64,000 nucleotides of DNA from Planococcus shixiaomingii. GTDB taxonomy: Bacteria; Bacillota; Bacilli; Bacillales_A; Planococcaceae. The DNA lies in contig NZ_CP129236.1 of the NCBI RefSeq assembly GCF_030413615.1, positions 2,836,001 to 2,900,000 on the forward strand, written 5' to 3'. This document shows, one piece after another, positions 51,301 to 60,497 of the stretch (the first letter of the stretch is position 1; each line of letters starts with the position of its first letter). The notes beneath the pieces were generated by a model. It was not told the DNA's origin, did no database searches, and was given only the letters and a program-made list of their open reading frames with translations. A program made the position numbers and the translations under genes.

Positions 51301-51330
51301 TTGACACAGAGACTACAAAAGCCTTAATCT
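51301..51330 (+). promoter_or_regulatory. Promoter of the TetR/RND exporter operon
   Basis: TTGACA (51301-51306), 18-bp spacer, TAATCT (51325-51330). The tandem operators begin 8 bp downstream. Confidence 0.5.
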
Positions 51331-51337
51331 AAAGCAG

Positions 51338-51372
51338 TGACCAATCGGTTTCTTTTTATGACCAACCGGTTA
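51338..51372 (+). promoter_or_regulatory. Tandem TetR-type operators
   Basis: TGACCAATCGGTTT (51338-51351) and TGACCAACCGGTTA (51359-51372) are two copies of one site, 21 bp apart, each built around AACCGGTT-like dyads. They lie between promoter and RBS of the TetR gene, so autorepression and exporter control are likely. Confidence 0.65.
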
Positions 51373-51385
51373 CAAGGAGGAGGAA

Positions 51386-52204
51386 ATGGACAAAAAAAGA
51401 GACTTGATGAAGCAAGCGGTTCATTTGTTTTCAATTAAAGGATTTCATCAAACTTCCGTAAATGAAATTGCGCAAGCTTCGGGAATATCAAAAGGTGCGT
51501 TCTATAAGCATTTTGATTCAAAAGAAAGCTTGTTTATCGACATCATTAAGCAGTACCATGAAGAAATTATTTCAGAAACCTCGTCGATGAATTTCTCGGA
51601 TCAGTTAAATCCGCTGGAAGTGTTCAGCCAAAAAATTTCTATTGAAATAGAACGGGTTTTAGCTAACAAGGAATTTTTCCTAATGGTTTTTAAAGATTTC
51701 CCGCCAGGCGAAAACGAACAAATTGAACGCCTGTTCCATGAATTGCAAGTTTCAACAATGAGATTTCATAAAAAAAGCATTATTGAAGCTTTCGGTTCTC
51801 AAGCAGAACCTTTTCTCACTGATTTAGCGACTGTGCTTGGCGGCATGCTTCGGGAGTACTTAATTACGTTAATTTTTGAAAACAAACAAGTATCTCCTAG
51901 AAAGCTGAGTGCATTTATAGCAGGAAGCCTTGATGCAATCGTCCTGCATTTGGATAGGCTGGAGCCTGTGCTATCAGGAGAACCAATCCAGCTTAATCAG
52001 AAGGAAGAAATTTTAAACGAGATTAAAGCAAAAATCCAGACGTTTGGTGCAGAAAAAGAAAAACTTTTGCTATCTCTCGATTTATTGGTGAAAGAACTCA
52101 ACAAAAAAGAGCCACAAACATTTTTGGTTGAAGCCATGCTCGTCTATTTACAGCAAGAACCGCAATTGGAGTATGACATTAATCGCTTGGAGAAGTTCGT
52201 ATAA
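51386..52204 (+). CDS. TetR/AcrR-family regulator of the RND exporter (YerO-like)
   Basis: A 272-residue repressor. The N-terminal helix-turn-helix is FSIKGFHQTSVNEIAQASG followed by ISKGAFYKHFDSKESLFIDI (about residues 13-52). The long C-terminal helical domain senses an unknown ligand. Position, length and partner resemble B. subtilis YerO upstream of swrC. RBS AAGGAGGAGGAA before ATG. The exporter gene starts 14 nt after the stop, so regulator and pump are one operon under the tandem operators upstream. Confidence 0.9.
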   Translation: MDKKRDLMKQAVHLFSIKGFHQTSVNEIAQASGISKGAFYKHFDSKESLFIDIIKQYHEEIISETSSMNFSDQLNPLEVFSQKISIEIERVLANKEFFLMVFKDFPPGENEQIERLFHELQVSTMRFHKKSIIEAFGSQAEPFLTDLATVLGGMLREYLITLIFENKQVSPRKLSAFIAGSLDAIVLHLDRLEPVLSGEPIQLNQKEEILNEIKAKIQTFGAEKEKLLLSLDLLVKELNKKEPQTFLVEAMLVYLQQEPQLEYDINRLEKFV

Positions 52205-52218
52205 GAGGAGTGTAAGAC

Positions 52219-55200
52219 TTGAAAAAAATCATTGATTTTTCCTTAAAAAATAAGTTCGCCATATGGATTTTAACCATCATGGTCGTAGTTGCTGGCCTTT
52301 ACGCCGGATTGACGATGAAGCAAGAATCGATACCGAACATCACAATCCCTGCGGTAACGGTCATCACTACATATCCAGGAGCAGCACCTGATGAAATTGC
52401 TGAAGAAGTCACCATCCCATTGGAACAAAGAATCCAAAACTTGAACGGTGTGGATTTAGTGACGTCATCGTCTATGGCTAATGCTTCCACGCTTCAAATC
52501 CAGTTTACTTTCGAAACCGATATGGACGAAGCTACACGCCAAGTGGAAACTGCACTTGCTGAAGTATCATTGCCTGAAGCGGCAAATGAACCGGAAGTTT
52601 CCCGCATCAGCTTGGACGCCTTCCCTGTTCTCGCACTTAGTATTAGTGATCCCGAACATTCTTCTGAAGAATTAACGGCAATGGTTGAAGACAACATCCT
52701 TCCTGAACTTGAAGGTGTTGAAGGCTTATCGGACGCACAAGTGTCCGGTCAGCGCATTCAGAAGGTCACTATGGCTTTCGATGACAAAAAGCTTTCTCAG
52801 TTCGGCTTGACACAGCAAACAATCCAACAGATAATTCAAGGTTCAAACGTGTCATTCCCGCTTGGATTGACAAATTTTGATGGTAAATTGAAAAACTTGG
52901 TCATTGATGGCAACATCTCGACGATCGACGATTTGAAGAGCCTTCGAATTCCTGCTGTTCCTCAAGTTCCAGCTTCCGGAATCGGAACACCACCTGCTCC
53001 AGGAACAGACATGGCGGCAGCACCGCCTGCAGCTGGAACTGCACCGGATTCGGCAGTTGTTAATTCACCCGGAACGTTACCCGCAGCGGCTCAACCAACT
53101 GAATTGCCAACAGTCGCTTTAAGTGAGCTGGCTGATATCAAATTGGTCAGTGAGGTTGAATCGATTTCACGCACAAACGGCGAAGAATCAATCGGCGTCC
53201 AAATTGTTAAAGCTCCGGATGCCAATACAGTAGAAGTCGTTAATGCAGTTAAAGACATTGCTACTGAACTTGAAAAAGAATACGGCATAACGATTTCTTC
53301 TACTTTTGACCAAGGTGAGCCGATTGAACAATCGGTTGAAACGATGCTCAGCAAAGCCCTATTCGGCATTTTGTTCGCAGTGGTCATCATTTTATTGTTC
53401 TTACGAAGTTTTAAAACAACGATCATTTCGATCATTTCAATCCCCTTATCACTGTTAATGGCGATTTTCTTACTGAATCAAATGGATATTACATTGAACA
53501 TCATGACACTTGGCGCGCTGACCGTTGCCATCGGCCGAGTCATCGACGACTCGATTGTTGTCATCGAGAATATTTACCGCCGTATGGCTCTTCCAGGCGA
53601 AAAACTGCGTGGCAAAGAATTGATCCGCGAAGCGACACGCGAAATGTTCGTTCCAATCTTCTCTTCTACTATCGTAACAATTGCGGTATTCTTGCCGCTG
53701 GCACTGGTCAATGGACAGATTGGTGAATTGTTCTTGCCATTCGCTTTGGCAGTCGTGTTTGCGCTATCTGCGTCGCTTCTTGTAGCAGTTACAATTGTAC
53801 CGATGCTTGCGCATTCGATGTACGGCAAACAGCTGCAAAACTTATCGGCAAATAAAAACAATATCCATGAAGAAAAACCAGGAAAAATGGCTAATAGCTA
53901 CCAACGCATTCTTGAATGGTCATTGAACCATAAAATCATCACTTTCGGTGGAGCAGTTGTTTTATTGGCGGCGAGCTTGTTTCTTGTACCAGTAATTGGA
54001 GTCAGTTTCTTGCCGGAAGAAGAACAAAAAATGGTGATGGCGACATACAGCCCAGAACCGGGCCAAACAGCTGACGATGTCGAACAACTTGCACTTGAAG
54101 CAGAAAAACTGGTCGATGCGCGCGAAGGTGTTACATCTTACCAGTATTCGATTGGCGGCAGCGATTCTATGGCCGCAATGGGCGGAGGCGGCAACAACTC
54201 TGCACTATTCTTCATTGAATACGACAGCGACTTTGAAAACTTTGGCGATGAAGGCGGCAAATTAATCGAGAAACTGAACAGTGAAACGGGAACTGGCGAA
54301 TGGAAGACGCTCGACTTTGCTTCTACCGGTTCTTCAGGACTTGAACTGTTTATTTACGGCGACAATGTTGAAGATATTCAAAAAGCGATCGACGATATCC
54401 AGCCCTTGATGGAAGAAGAGAAAGGCCTTGAAAAAGTTGAATCGAGTCTTTCTGAAGCCTACGATCAATATACGCTAGTAGCAGACCAGGAAACTCTGGG
54501 ACAAGCAGGATTGACATCTGCACAAATCGGCATGGCATTGAGCAATGCCGGAGAAGCGCCGGTGCTGACGACTGTTAAGCATGAAGATAAAGACATCAAT
54601 GTCTATATGGAAGTGAAAAAAACCGAGTATGCCGGAATTGGTGATGTTACGGACGTCGAAGTTCCAACGGCTCTTGGTTCGATGGTGTCTATCGGGGATG
54701 TTATGAAGGTAGAAGAAGGCAAATCTCCGGATACCATCAACCGCAGAGATGGAAAAATGTATGCTTCTCTATCAGCAGACGTCCTTGGCAATAATGCGGC
54801 AGAACTCTCTGCAAATCTTGATAAAAAAGTGGACGAACTTGATTTGCCAAGCGGTGTTTCAATCGACCATGGCGGCGTCACCGAACAAATCAACGAATCG
54901 TTTACACAGCTCGGGCTTGCGATGCTGGCAGCTATTGCCATCGTTTACTTCGTACTTGTTGTGACATTTGGCGGAGCTCTTGCTCCATTGGCGATTTTGT
55001 TCTCATTGCCATTTACGGTAATCGGCGTGCTTGTAGCGCTCTGGATTTCTAACGAGCCACTAAGCGTCAACGCATTGATTGGCGTCCTGATGCTGATAGG
55101 TATCGTAGTAACGAACGCAATTGTCTTGGTCGACCGCGTCATCCACAAGGAGAAAGAAGGATTCACCACACGCGCTGCGCTTCTTGAAGCAGGTTCTACA

Positions 55201-55407
55201 CGCCTTCGCCCTATTTTAATGACGGCACTTGCTACAGTCGGCGCGTTGATTCCTCTTGCTATTGGCGCAGAGGGCGGCGGTTTAATCTCTAAAGGCCTTG
55301 GCATCACAGTAATCGGCGGCTTGATCAGTTCAACGTTGTTGACGCTAGTCATTGTACCGATTGTGTACGAAGTGTTTGCGAAGTTCCGGAAAAAAGAAGT
55401 ACATTAA
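52219..55407 (+). CDS. swrC: RND-family efflux transporter, SwrC-like
   Basis: A 1062-residue proton-driven exporter of the AcrB/HAE1 superfamily; in B. subtilis SwrC exports or resists surfactin and is needed for swarming. It shows the N-terminal TM (KFAIWILTIMVVVAGLYAGL), TTYPGAAPDEIAEEV, GRVIDDSIVVIENIYRRM in TM4 with the proton-relay Asp pair, and VTNAIVLVDRVIHKEKEGF near the end. A Pro/Ala-rich insert (about residues 252-292; GIGTPPAPGTDMAAAPPAAG) lies in the first outer domain. The start is TTG at 52219 after AAGAGGAGTG. No membrane-fusion protein or outer channel is encoded, as expected for Firmicutes. Confidence 0.92.
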   Translation: MKKIIDFSLKNKFAIWILTIMVVVAGLYAGLTMKQESIPNITIPAVTVITTYPGAAPDEIAEEVTIPLEQRIQNLNGVDLVTSSSMANASTLQIQFTFETDMDEATRQVETALAEVSLPEAANEPEVSRISLDAFPVLALSISDPEHSSEELTAMVEDNILPELEGVEGLSDAQVSGQRIQKVTMAFDDKKLSQFGLTQQTIQQIIQGSNVSFPLGLTNFDGKLKNLVIDGNISTIDDLKSLRIPAVPQVPASGIGTPPAPGTDMAAAPPAAGTAPDSAVVNSPGTLPAAAQPTELPTVALSELADIKLVSEVESISRTNGEESIGVQIVKAPDANTVEVVNAVKDIATELEKEYGITISSTFDQGEPIEQSVETMLSKALFGILFAVVIILLFLRSFKTTIISIISIPLSLLMAIFLLNQMDITLNIMTLGALTVAIGRVIDDSIVVIENIYRRMALPGEKLRGKELIREATREMFVPIFSSTIVTIAVFLPLALVNGQIGELFLPFALAVVFALSASLLVAVTIVPMLAHSMYGKQLQNLSANKNNIHEEKPGKMANSYQRILEWSLNHKIITFGGAVVLLAASLFLVPVIGVSFLPEEEQKMVMATYSPEPGQTADDVEQLALEAEKLVDAREGVTSYQYSIGGSDSMAAMGGGGNNSALFFIEYDSDFENFGDEGGKLIEKLNSETGTGEWKTLDFASTGSSGLELFIYGDNVEDIQKAIDDIQPLMEEEKGLEKVESSLSEAYDQYTLVADQETLGQAGLTSAQIGMALSNAGEAPVLTTVKHEDKDINVYMEVKKTEYAGIGDVTDVEVPTALGSMVSIGDVMKVEEGKSPDTINRRDGKMYASLSADVLGNNAAELSANLDKKVDELDLPSGVSIDHGGVTEQINESFTQLGLAMLAAIAIVYFVLVVTFGGALAPLAILFSLPFTVIGVLVALWISNEPLSVNALIGVLMLIGIVVTNAIVLVDRVIHKEKEGFTTRAALLEAGSTRLRPILMTALATVGALIPLAIGAEGGGLISKGLGITVIGGLISSTLLTLVIVPIVYEVFAKFRKKEVH

Positions 55408-55416
55408 TAGTTGATG

Positions 55417-55455
55417 AACCAGCATCTTCCTTTTAGGGGGGTGCTGGTTTTTTGT
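55417..55455 (+). terminator. Terminator of the exporter operon
   Basis: The stem AACCAGCAT / GTGCTGGTT (one wobble) is followed by TTTTTTG. Confidence 0.75.
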
Positions 55456-55560
55456 ATTATTGGAAATATGCACTGTTATTGTGAAAATACGCTCTGTTGA
55501 GGTTAAAATATGCTCCATTAACATGAAAATATGCTCCATAAATACTGAAATATGATTCTC
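55455..55560. repeat. Five degenerate ~21-bp direct repeats
   Basis: Units GGAAATATGCACTG, GAAAATACGCTCTG, AAAATATGCTCC, GAAAATATGCTCC and GAAATATGATTCTC recur every 20-22 bp between two terminators of convergent genes. No coding potential. Confidence 0.55.
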
Positions 55561-55577
55561 TAGCGATTTTCTCAATA

Positions 55578-55605
55578 AAAAAGCCGCTCTCAGAGAGAGC
55601 GGCTT
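55578..55605 (-). terminator. Terminator of the DUF1028/M42 operon
   Basis: The stem AAGCCGCTCTC / GAGAGCGGCTT (55581-55605) is followed on the minus strand by TTTTATTG. Confidence 0.8.
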
Positions 55606-55620
55606 GAAAATTTTACATTA

Positions 55621-56496
55621 TTACTTCTTTCTTAAAAACTCCAGCACCAATACATCAACTTGTGGCTCCTCAGTCCAGCGGTCGTCGAAATTTTCGCCTA
55701 AGACAAACGCTTTGAATGCTTCTTTTACTTCGCCTTCATATTCAGATTGATCTCCAGTTTTCAAGAAACCTAATTTCACGAGCTGGTTTTTAATCTCTTC
55801 AAAAACTTCCGCTTTAATTTCTATTAGTTCTTCCGTCGGCATGTTATATATTTTATGCAGCTCATATATCCGGTGAAGCTCTTCGATGGGCTCAGGATGG
55901 TCGTCGACGCGTAAATCGACTTTGACGTCGTTGTAGCCCCCGTAACCAGCACTTTCCTGCAAGACGTAAATCGCTGCTGACTGCTTGCCGCGGCTGTCGC
56001 CTCCGGCATTCTGTGCAGCCGCAAGCGCAGCTAGAAGACGTTCTGCCAGTGCACCTTCCGTGCGTTCAAACGTTTCACTCATGGCTGTTACTGTTTCTTC
56101 GCTAACTAGGATGTTGCCTTGGCTCGAATGGTGCCTGCCGACTTTATGGCCTGCCCAGTCAAAACACTCCTCGCCGGTAAAAGCGCTCGCTTCCCCTTGC
56201 TGGTTGATAATAGCGACTTGGCGCAAATTCCTGCCTTGGTCGTCTGCCACCAGCTTCTTAATAGCCTCTTCAGGAGACAGGCCCTGTTCCAAAAGTTCCA
56301 AACCATGCGGGCCATAGCTTGTGTTTGCCCAGGACTGGGTAGCTACTGCCCCGACGTTCGCTTTCGCCCAAGGCACGACCGAGCCGACTGCGAGGAATTT
56401 CGATTGGACCGCAACACCAACTTCTCCCGTTTTGGGGTCGGCTCCGATAATGGAAAACGTTGCAACCAATTGATCTTTTTTCACTGTTTGAGTCAT
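55621..56496 (-). CDS. DUF1028 family protein (Ntn-hydrolase-like)
   Basis: A 291-residue protein. The DUF1028 domain (about 8-210) shows VATFSIIGADPKTGEVGVAV, VPWAKANVGAVATQSWANTS, YGPHGLELLEQGLSPEEAI and GGDSRGKQSAAIYVLQESAG. The fold is of the N-terminal nucleophile hydrolases; THR/SER after VA may be catalytic, but no reaction is established. The C-terminal ~70 residues are a helical extension, similar to peptidoglycan-binding-like tails in some relatives. It overlaps the M42 peptidase gene by 4 bp, so both are translated from one mRNA and may work on the same peptides. Confidence 0.85.
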   Translation of the reverse strand: MTQTVKKDQLVATFSIIGADPKTGEVGVAVQSKFLAVGSVVPWAKANVGAVATQSWANTSYGPHGLELLEQGLSPEEAIKKLVADDQGRNLRQVAIINQQGEASAFTGEECFDWAGHKVGRHHSSQGNILVSEETVTAMSETFERTEGALAERLLAALAAAQNAGGDSRGKQSAAIYVLQESAGYGGYNDVKVDLRVDDHPEPIEELHRIYELHKIYNMPTEELIEIKAEVFEEIKNQLVKLGFLKTGDQSEYEGEVKEAFKAFVLGENFDDRWTEEPQVDVLVLEFLRKK

Positions 56497-57569
56497 TTCG
56501 TTTCCTCCAAATTCAGTTTTACCCGGTAATCCGCCGCATAATTCATTTCTTTGATGAAAGCTACCAACAACTGCCTTGTCGCTTCTACGTCATTCAGATC
56601 AATCACTTCGATCGACGAATGTGCATATCGGGACGGAATCGATAAAACCCCTGTTGGCATCCCGCTTTGGCCTACACTCAACTCTCCCGCGTCTGTGCCG
56701 ATTCCCGGAAAAACTTCCAATTGGTAATTTATATCGTGTTCATTCGCTGCTTTCACCAATTGATTTTTCACTTTTTTATTGGCGATTAAACTGAAATCAA
56801 TTACTTTTATGCCGACTCCGTCGCCGAGCGCCAATGTGTTGTCCATCATTTCTTCAGGTGTATCGCTGACTGCTGTCGTATCAAGTGCAAGAGCAACATC
56901 GGCGTCGAATTGATGGGCCGCTGTACGTGCTCCGCGAAGCCCTACCTCTTCTTGGACCGTGAATACTCCAATGATTTCACCGACAAAATCAGCCGAATCC
57001 AGGTCCTCAAGAGCTTTCACTAAAATTGCACAGCCTGCCCGGTCATCAAAGGCTTTTCCGGACACACGCGTTTCGGTTAGCAAATCAAAATGAGGGAACC
57101 AAGTAACTGAATCCCCGATTTCAATTCCCAAATCTTTCGCTTCCTGTTGCGAACCAGCTCCCACGTCTATGTATAAATTCCGGTGGATGCGCACTTTCAT
57201 TGGATCATCAAACTTCACCATATGGGCAGAAATCGTTCCAATCACCCCTGTCCGCATGCCTGTAGCTGTTTTTATTTGTACGCGCTGAGACAATAAAATC
57301 CGGTCATCATGGCCGCCTAATTTTTCAAAACGGATCAATCCGTTTTTCTCAATTTTTTTTACGATAAAGCCCACTTCATCCATATGTGCAGCAACAATAA
57401 TTTTCGGTCCGGGTTTATGCCCTTTTTTAATAGTGATCAAGTTTCCAGCATTATCTATTTTAATCGAATCTACTTTCCCTTTTAAACGGTTTGCAATATA
57501 AATGGCTACTTCATCTTCAAAACCGCACGGCCCGTGTATTGCTGTTAGCTCTTTCAATAAGTCTTTCAC
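56493..57569 (-). CDS. M42-family metallo-aminopeptidase
   Basis: A 358-residue dinuclear metal aminopeptidase (glutamyl aminopeptidase/FrvX type), usually a large cytosolic oligomer. Metal and catalytic residues are visible in VAAHMDEVGFIVK (His, Asp), GKAFDDRAGCAIL (Asp), VFTVQEEVGLRGA (Glu-Glu), LALDTTAVSD (Asp) and PSRYAHSSIEVID (His). A PDZ-like dimerisation insert lies at about 70-165. RBS TGGAGGT before the ATG. Co-transcribed with the DUF1028 gene downstream (4-bp overlap). Confidence 0.93.
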   Translation of the reverse strand: MKDLLKELTAIHGPCGFEDEVAIYIANRLKGKVDSIKIDNAGNLITIKKGHKPGPKIIVAAHMDEVGFIVKKIEKNGLIRFEKLGGHDDRILLSQRVQIKTATGMRTGVIGTISAHMVKFDDPMKVRIHRNLYIDVGAGSQQEAKDLGIEIGDSVTWFPHFDLLTETRVSGKAFDDRAGCAILVKALEDLDSADFVGEIIGVFTVQEEVGLRGARTAAHQFDADVALALDTTAVSDTPEEMMDNTLALGDGVGIKVIDFSLIANKKVKNQLVKAANEHDINYQLEVFPGIGTDAGELSVGQSGMPTGVLSIPSRYAHSSIEVIDLNDVEATRQLLVAFIKEMNYAADYRVKLNLEETK

Positions 57570-57986
57570 AGAATACCTCCACTTAACGTAATAGAAAATA
57601 CTTTCTTATAAAGTAAAGCTATTTAAATAGTAGTTCGATTCCCTAAGCTTTCCCATAAACTATACCGAAAGAAAATAAAGAAATCAATAAATTATCAAAA
57701 TAGAAAATCAATTCTTTTAAAACTTGTTCTCACCTCCACTGCTTCTCAATTTACTTTAGGGCTTCGATAGTTGGTTTTACCGCTTTAGCAACTTGAGAAT
57801 CTGATTAATCTTCCCTCTTCAATACAACTTTCAAAAAATTGTTGGGCAATCAAAAAGCCCGGAACAGAGAATTTCTTCTCCTTCCGGGCTTTATTATCTT
57901 ATTCTTTCTGTGTCGTTTCTGCCACTCCACGACAAATGTTCAAAACGAAAGCGAAAAAGCCGCGTGAGGAGCAGTTTTCGAAGCTA
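57570..57986. other. Gap between M42 peptidase and glycosyltransferase genes
   Basis: 417 bp without a credible open frame. It contains the upstream region of the M42 gene and the terminator of the glycosyltransferase gene at 57852-57892; I see no other structured signal. Confidence 0.5.
57852..57892 (-). terminator. Terminator of the teichoic acid glycosyltransferase gene
   Basis: The stem AAAGCCCGGAA / TTCCGGGCTTT with a further paired GAGAA / TTCTC inside is followed on the minus strand by TTGATTG. Confidence 0.7.
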
Positions 57987-59456
57987 TCACTGCTGCAGCA
58001 AGTCTCCCCATTTTTTGATGGTGCTGGACAAGTAATAGTCGTTCGAAAGCTTAACTTCCGTAATTGGGTTTTCGATCATTTTGATGATGGTCTCTGCCAG
58101 CATATCTATATTATCCTTTTCGATGATATAACCGTTCTCTCCATCCGTCAAAAGATCTTTCGGACCGTATTTGAAATCATAGGAGATGACTGGGCAGCCA
58201 TAATGCAAGCTTTCCATAATCACTAAGCCGAATCCTTCAAAATGGCTGGAAATCAAAGAGGCGATGGCATTCTGAAAAACGCCTTGGATGTCGTCGGTCC
58301 TGCCCATCATTTTGACATTTTCACTAACGTTCAATTCCTCAATAAGCTGTGAAACGTCTCCCGCTTCTTTTCCATCGCCGTAAATTTCCAGCCAATGGTC
58401 CGGGTGTTTTTCAGCTACTTTGCTGAAAGCGTGGACAATGTGGTGAACTTGTTTTTGTGGAACAATTCTTCCAATAAAAATGAACTTTTTCTCGGGCTTT
58501 CGTGAAGCGGGATCCACCGTTTCCGCATCGTCCATACTATGAGGAATGACCGTCATTTTATCCGGATTGATGCCCAGTTCCAATAAGTCGTTCAATTGCT
58601 CCCGCGTTAAGACAATAATTTTATCCGCCTTATCAGCATGCTCGATTAAATAACGATAGGTTTTGGAAATTTCCCCGTTTACATTGTGCGAATTATGTAA
58701 GACAAAGTACTTTTCAGTTTCGACGCTGCATTTTAACAAGGACTGATCCAGTATTCTTGCGTCGCAAAACGTGACACCGCCCGCTTGAAGAATGTGGTCA
58801 AAAGCATAACGGAAAAAATCTTTTTCGTCGCTTAATGTTATGATGTTATTGTTGTGCAAAAGATGGCCTCGCCAAATGAAATTTTCATCTTCTCCTTTAT
58901 GGCTGAAGGATAAGTAGATTTTTCCTTGATCATCGTAAAAAACTTCTTCGAGTTTGTTTATGGTGTTTGGTTTATACACTATTTTTCTATGGCATGTCCC
59001 GAAGTCATTATATTCAAACCGTATTTTCCGATGTGGAGAACCGGGAGTCATGATATCATCAAACTTCAATTTACCTGTTTCTTGATCATAGGTTCTCAAA
59101 CGTACATATTGCCCATCTTTATAATACTTATAAGACCGGTTTTTTTCGTTCGGTCTGACCGTATAGCCAGGTATTTCTATGGGATGCTCTACCGTTTCAC
59201 TCTTTTGATAGTCTCTGCCGGAAAAGAAGTCATAAACGTTTTCAAATCCTATTTTTTCATCGGCATAGCCTTTTTCATAATAGTGATTGTAAACTCTATA
59301 ATAATTCGCGTTGTAATTAGTAGTGACAAGCGTAAAATCAAGATTGAAGTGTTCGCTTAAATTCTTGGTCCGCTGAATCAAAGCTTTCGTTCTACCTCCA
59401 AATTCCATACGCAAAATGGATGTAACTACATAGTTCATCTTGTTTTCAGTAACCAT
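57987..59456 (-). CDS. Family 4 glycosyltransferase with DUF1975 domain (TagE/TarM-like)
   Basis: A 489-residue cytosolic retaining glycosyltransferase. The GT-B fold is interrupted after about residue 85 by a beta-rich insert (YKYYKDGQYVRLRTYDQETG through FNDFGTCHRK-like and KIYLSFSH segments), the DUF1975 domain that trimerises TarM. The C-terminal domain has FIFIGRIVPQKQVHHIVHAF, EIYGDGKEAGDV and SSHFEGFGLVIMESLHYGCP with the ExxxxxxxE motif. By context with TagA/TagB/TagF-like genes it probably adds glucose or GlcNAc to wall teichoic acid. RBS AAGGAGATGATGTAA before ATG. Confidence 0.87.
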   Translation of the reverse strand: MVTENKMNYVVTSILRMEFGGRTKALIQRTKNLSEHFNLDFTLVTTNYNANYYRVYNHYYEKGYADEKIGFENVYDFFSGRDYQKSETVEHPIEIPGYTVRPNEKNRSYKYYKDGQYVRLRTYDQETGKLKFDDIMTPGSPHRKIRFEYNDFGTCHRKIVYKPNTINKLEEVFYDDQGKIYLSFSHKGEDENFIWRGHLLHNNNIITLSDEKDFFRYAFDHILQAGGVTFCDARILDQSLLKCSVETEKYFVLHNSHNVNGEISKTYRYLIEHADKADKIIVLTREQLNDLLELGINPDKMTVIPHSMDDAETVDPASRKPEKKFIFIGRIVPQKQVHHIVHAFSKVAEKHPDHWLEIYGDGKEAGDVSQLIEELNVSENVKMMGRTDDIQGVFQNAIASLISSHFEGFGLVIMESLHYGCPVISYDFKYGPKDLLTDGENGYIIEKDNIDMLAETIIKMIENPITEVKLSNDYYLSSTIKKWGDLLQQ

Positions 59457-59589
59457 TTACATCATCTCCTTCTTGAAAACACTTTTATAAAGCTTGTGAT
59501 TTCTCTTTACCTTTTTAAGATATTCATTGAAAGTTATTAAAACCATTGTCCTCTACAAGTAACCGAAAGCTTCGATTATTGAATGTACC

Positions 59590-59618
59590 TTGATAAAGCG
59601 ATGGTCGAAAGCTATAAT
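59590..59618 (+). promoter_or_regulatory. SigA-type promoter of tagA
   Basis: TTGATA (59590-59595), 17-bp spacer, TATAAT (59613-59618), 47 bp upstream of the tagA start. Confidence 0.75.
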
Positions 59619-59664
59619 TTTTAATACTGTACAAATTATACTACTCTACTAGGAGGTGAGATTT

Positions 59665-60408
59665 TTGGCTCACGAAAAATTAAACGTTGTCGGCATACCA
59701 ATCGACAATTTGAAGAGAGAAAAATTCCTGAATCTTGTTTATCAAGAACTTGAACAGAAACAGAAGAACATTTTCATTGTAACTGCAAACCCTGAAATCA
59801 TTATGAACGCTAAAAAATCATCTTCTTACCGAGAAGCGCTTTTGCAGGCAGACTTTATTATTCCAGACGGGACGGGAATCATAAAAGCCTCTAATATACT
59901 TGGCCGCCCACTTCAAGAAAAGATCACTGGCTATGACCTTGTCCATACCTTCCTATCATATGCGAGTGAGAATCGGAAATCGGTATATTTTTATGGCGCT
60001 AAAGAAGGCATAGCTGTAGAAGCAATTAATAAAGCGAAAGAGCTCTACCCCAATTTGCAAGTCGCTGGCACAAAAAATGGCTATGCGGGGCTCGGCAAAG
60101 AAGTCGCTGAAGAAATCGCCTCTGCTAAGCCGGATTTTGTTTTCGTCGGCCTTGGAGCACCATTGCAGGAAAAATGGATTGCTTCTTATCGGCATTTATT
60201 TCCTCACTCTGTACTGATGGGTGTCGGGGGGAGTTTTGATGTACTGTCCGGCAATGTAAAAAGAGCGCCGCAGTTTTGGCTGAACCGTAATCTGGAATGG
60301 TTCCACCGGTTAATCACGCAGCCTACCCGCGGAAAACGGATGTTGAAACTGCCGATGTTTGTAGCCGAAGTGTACAAGCAAAAATTGAAAACCCGAAATC
60401 CAAGGTAA
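59665..60408 (+). CDS. tagA: TagA-family N-acetylmannosaminyltransferase
   Basis: A 247-residue GT26 enzyme that adds ManNAc to undecaprenyl-PP-GlcNAc, the first committed step of wall teichoic acid linkage-unit synthesis. Family marks are VVGIPIDNLKREKFL, FIVTANPEIIMNAKKSSSYR, ADFIIPDGTGIIKASNILG (conserved Asp), SVYFYGAKEGIAVEA and VFVGLGAPLQEKWIASYR. The start is TTG at 59665, because AGGAGG lies 8 nt upstream; a GTG at 59656 falls too close. Single-gene unit with its own promoter, convergent with the TagB-like gene. Confidence 0.94.
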   Translation: MAHEKLNVVGIPIDNLKREKFLNLVYQELEQKQKNIFIVTANPEIIMNAKKSSSYREALLQADFIIPDGTGIIKASNILGRPLQEKITGYDLVHTFLSYASENRKSVYFYGAKEGIAVEAINKAKELYPNLQVAGTKNGYAGLGKEVAEEIASAKPDFVFVGLGAPLQEKWIASYRHLFPHSVLMGVGGSFDVLSGNVKRAPQFWLNRNLEWFHRLITQPTRGKRMLKLPMFVAEVYKQKLKTRNPR

Positions 60409-60444
60409 AATATGAAACACAATATAAATTGAACTAATATAACT

Positions 60445-60487
60445 AAAAAATCCTGAAAGCACCCACTTGGTGCTTTCGGGATTTTTT
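60445..60487. terminator. Bidirectional terminator between tagA and the TagB-like gene
   Basis: A 19-bp stem with one wobble (60445-60463 with 60469-60487) has A-runs on one side and T-runs on the other. Confidence 0.85.
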
Positions 60488-60497
60488 TAAAAGAACT

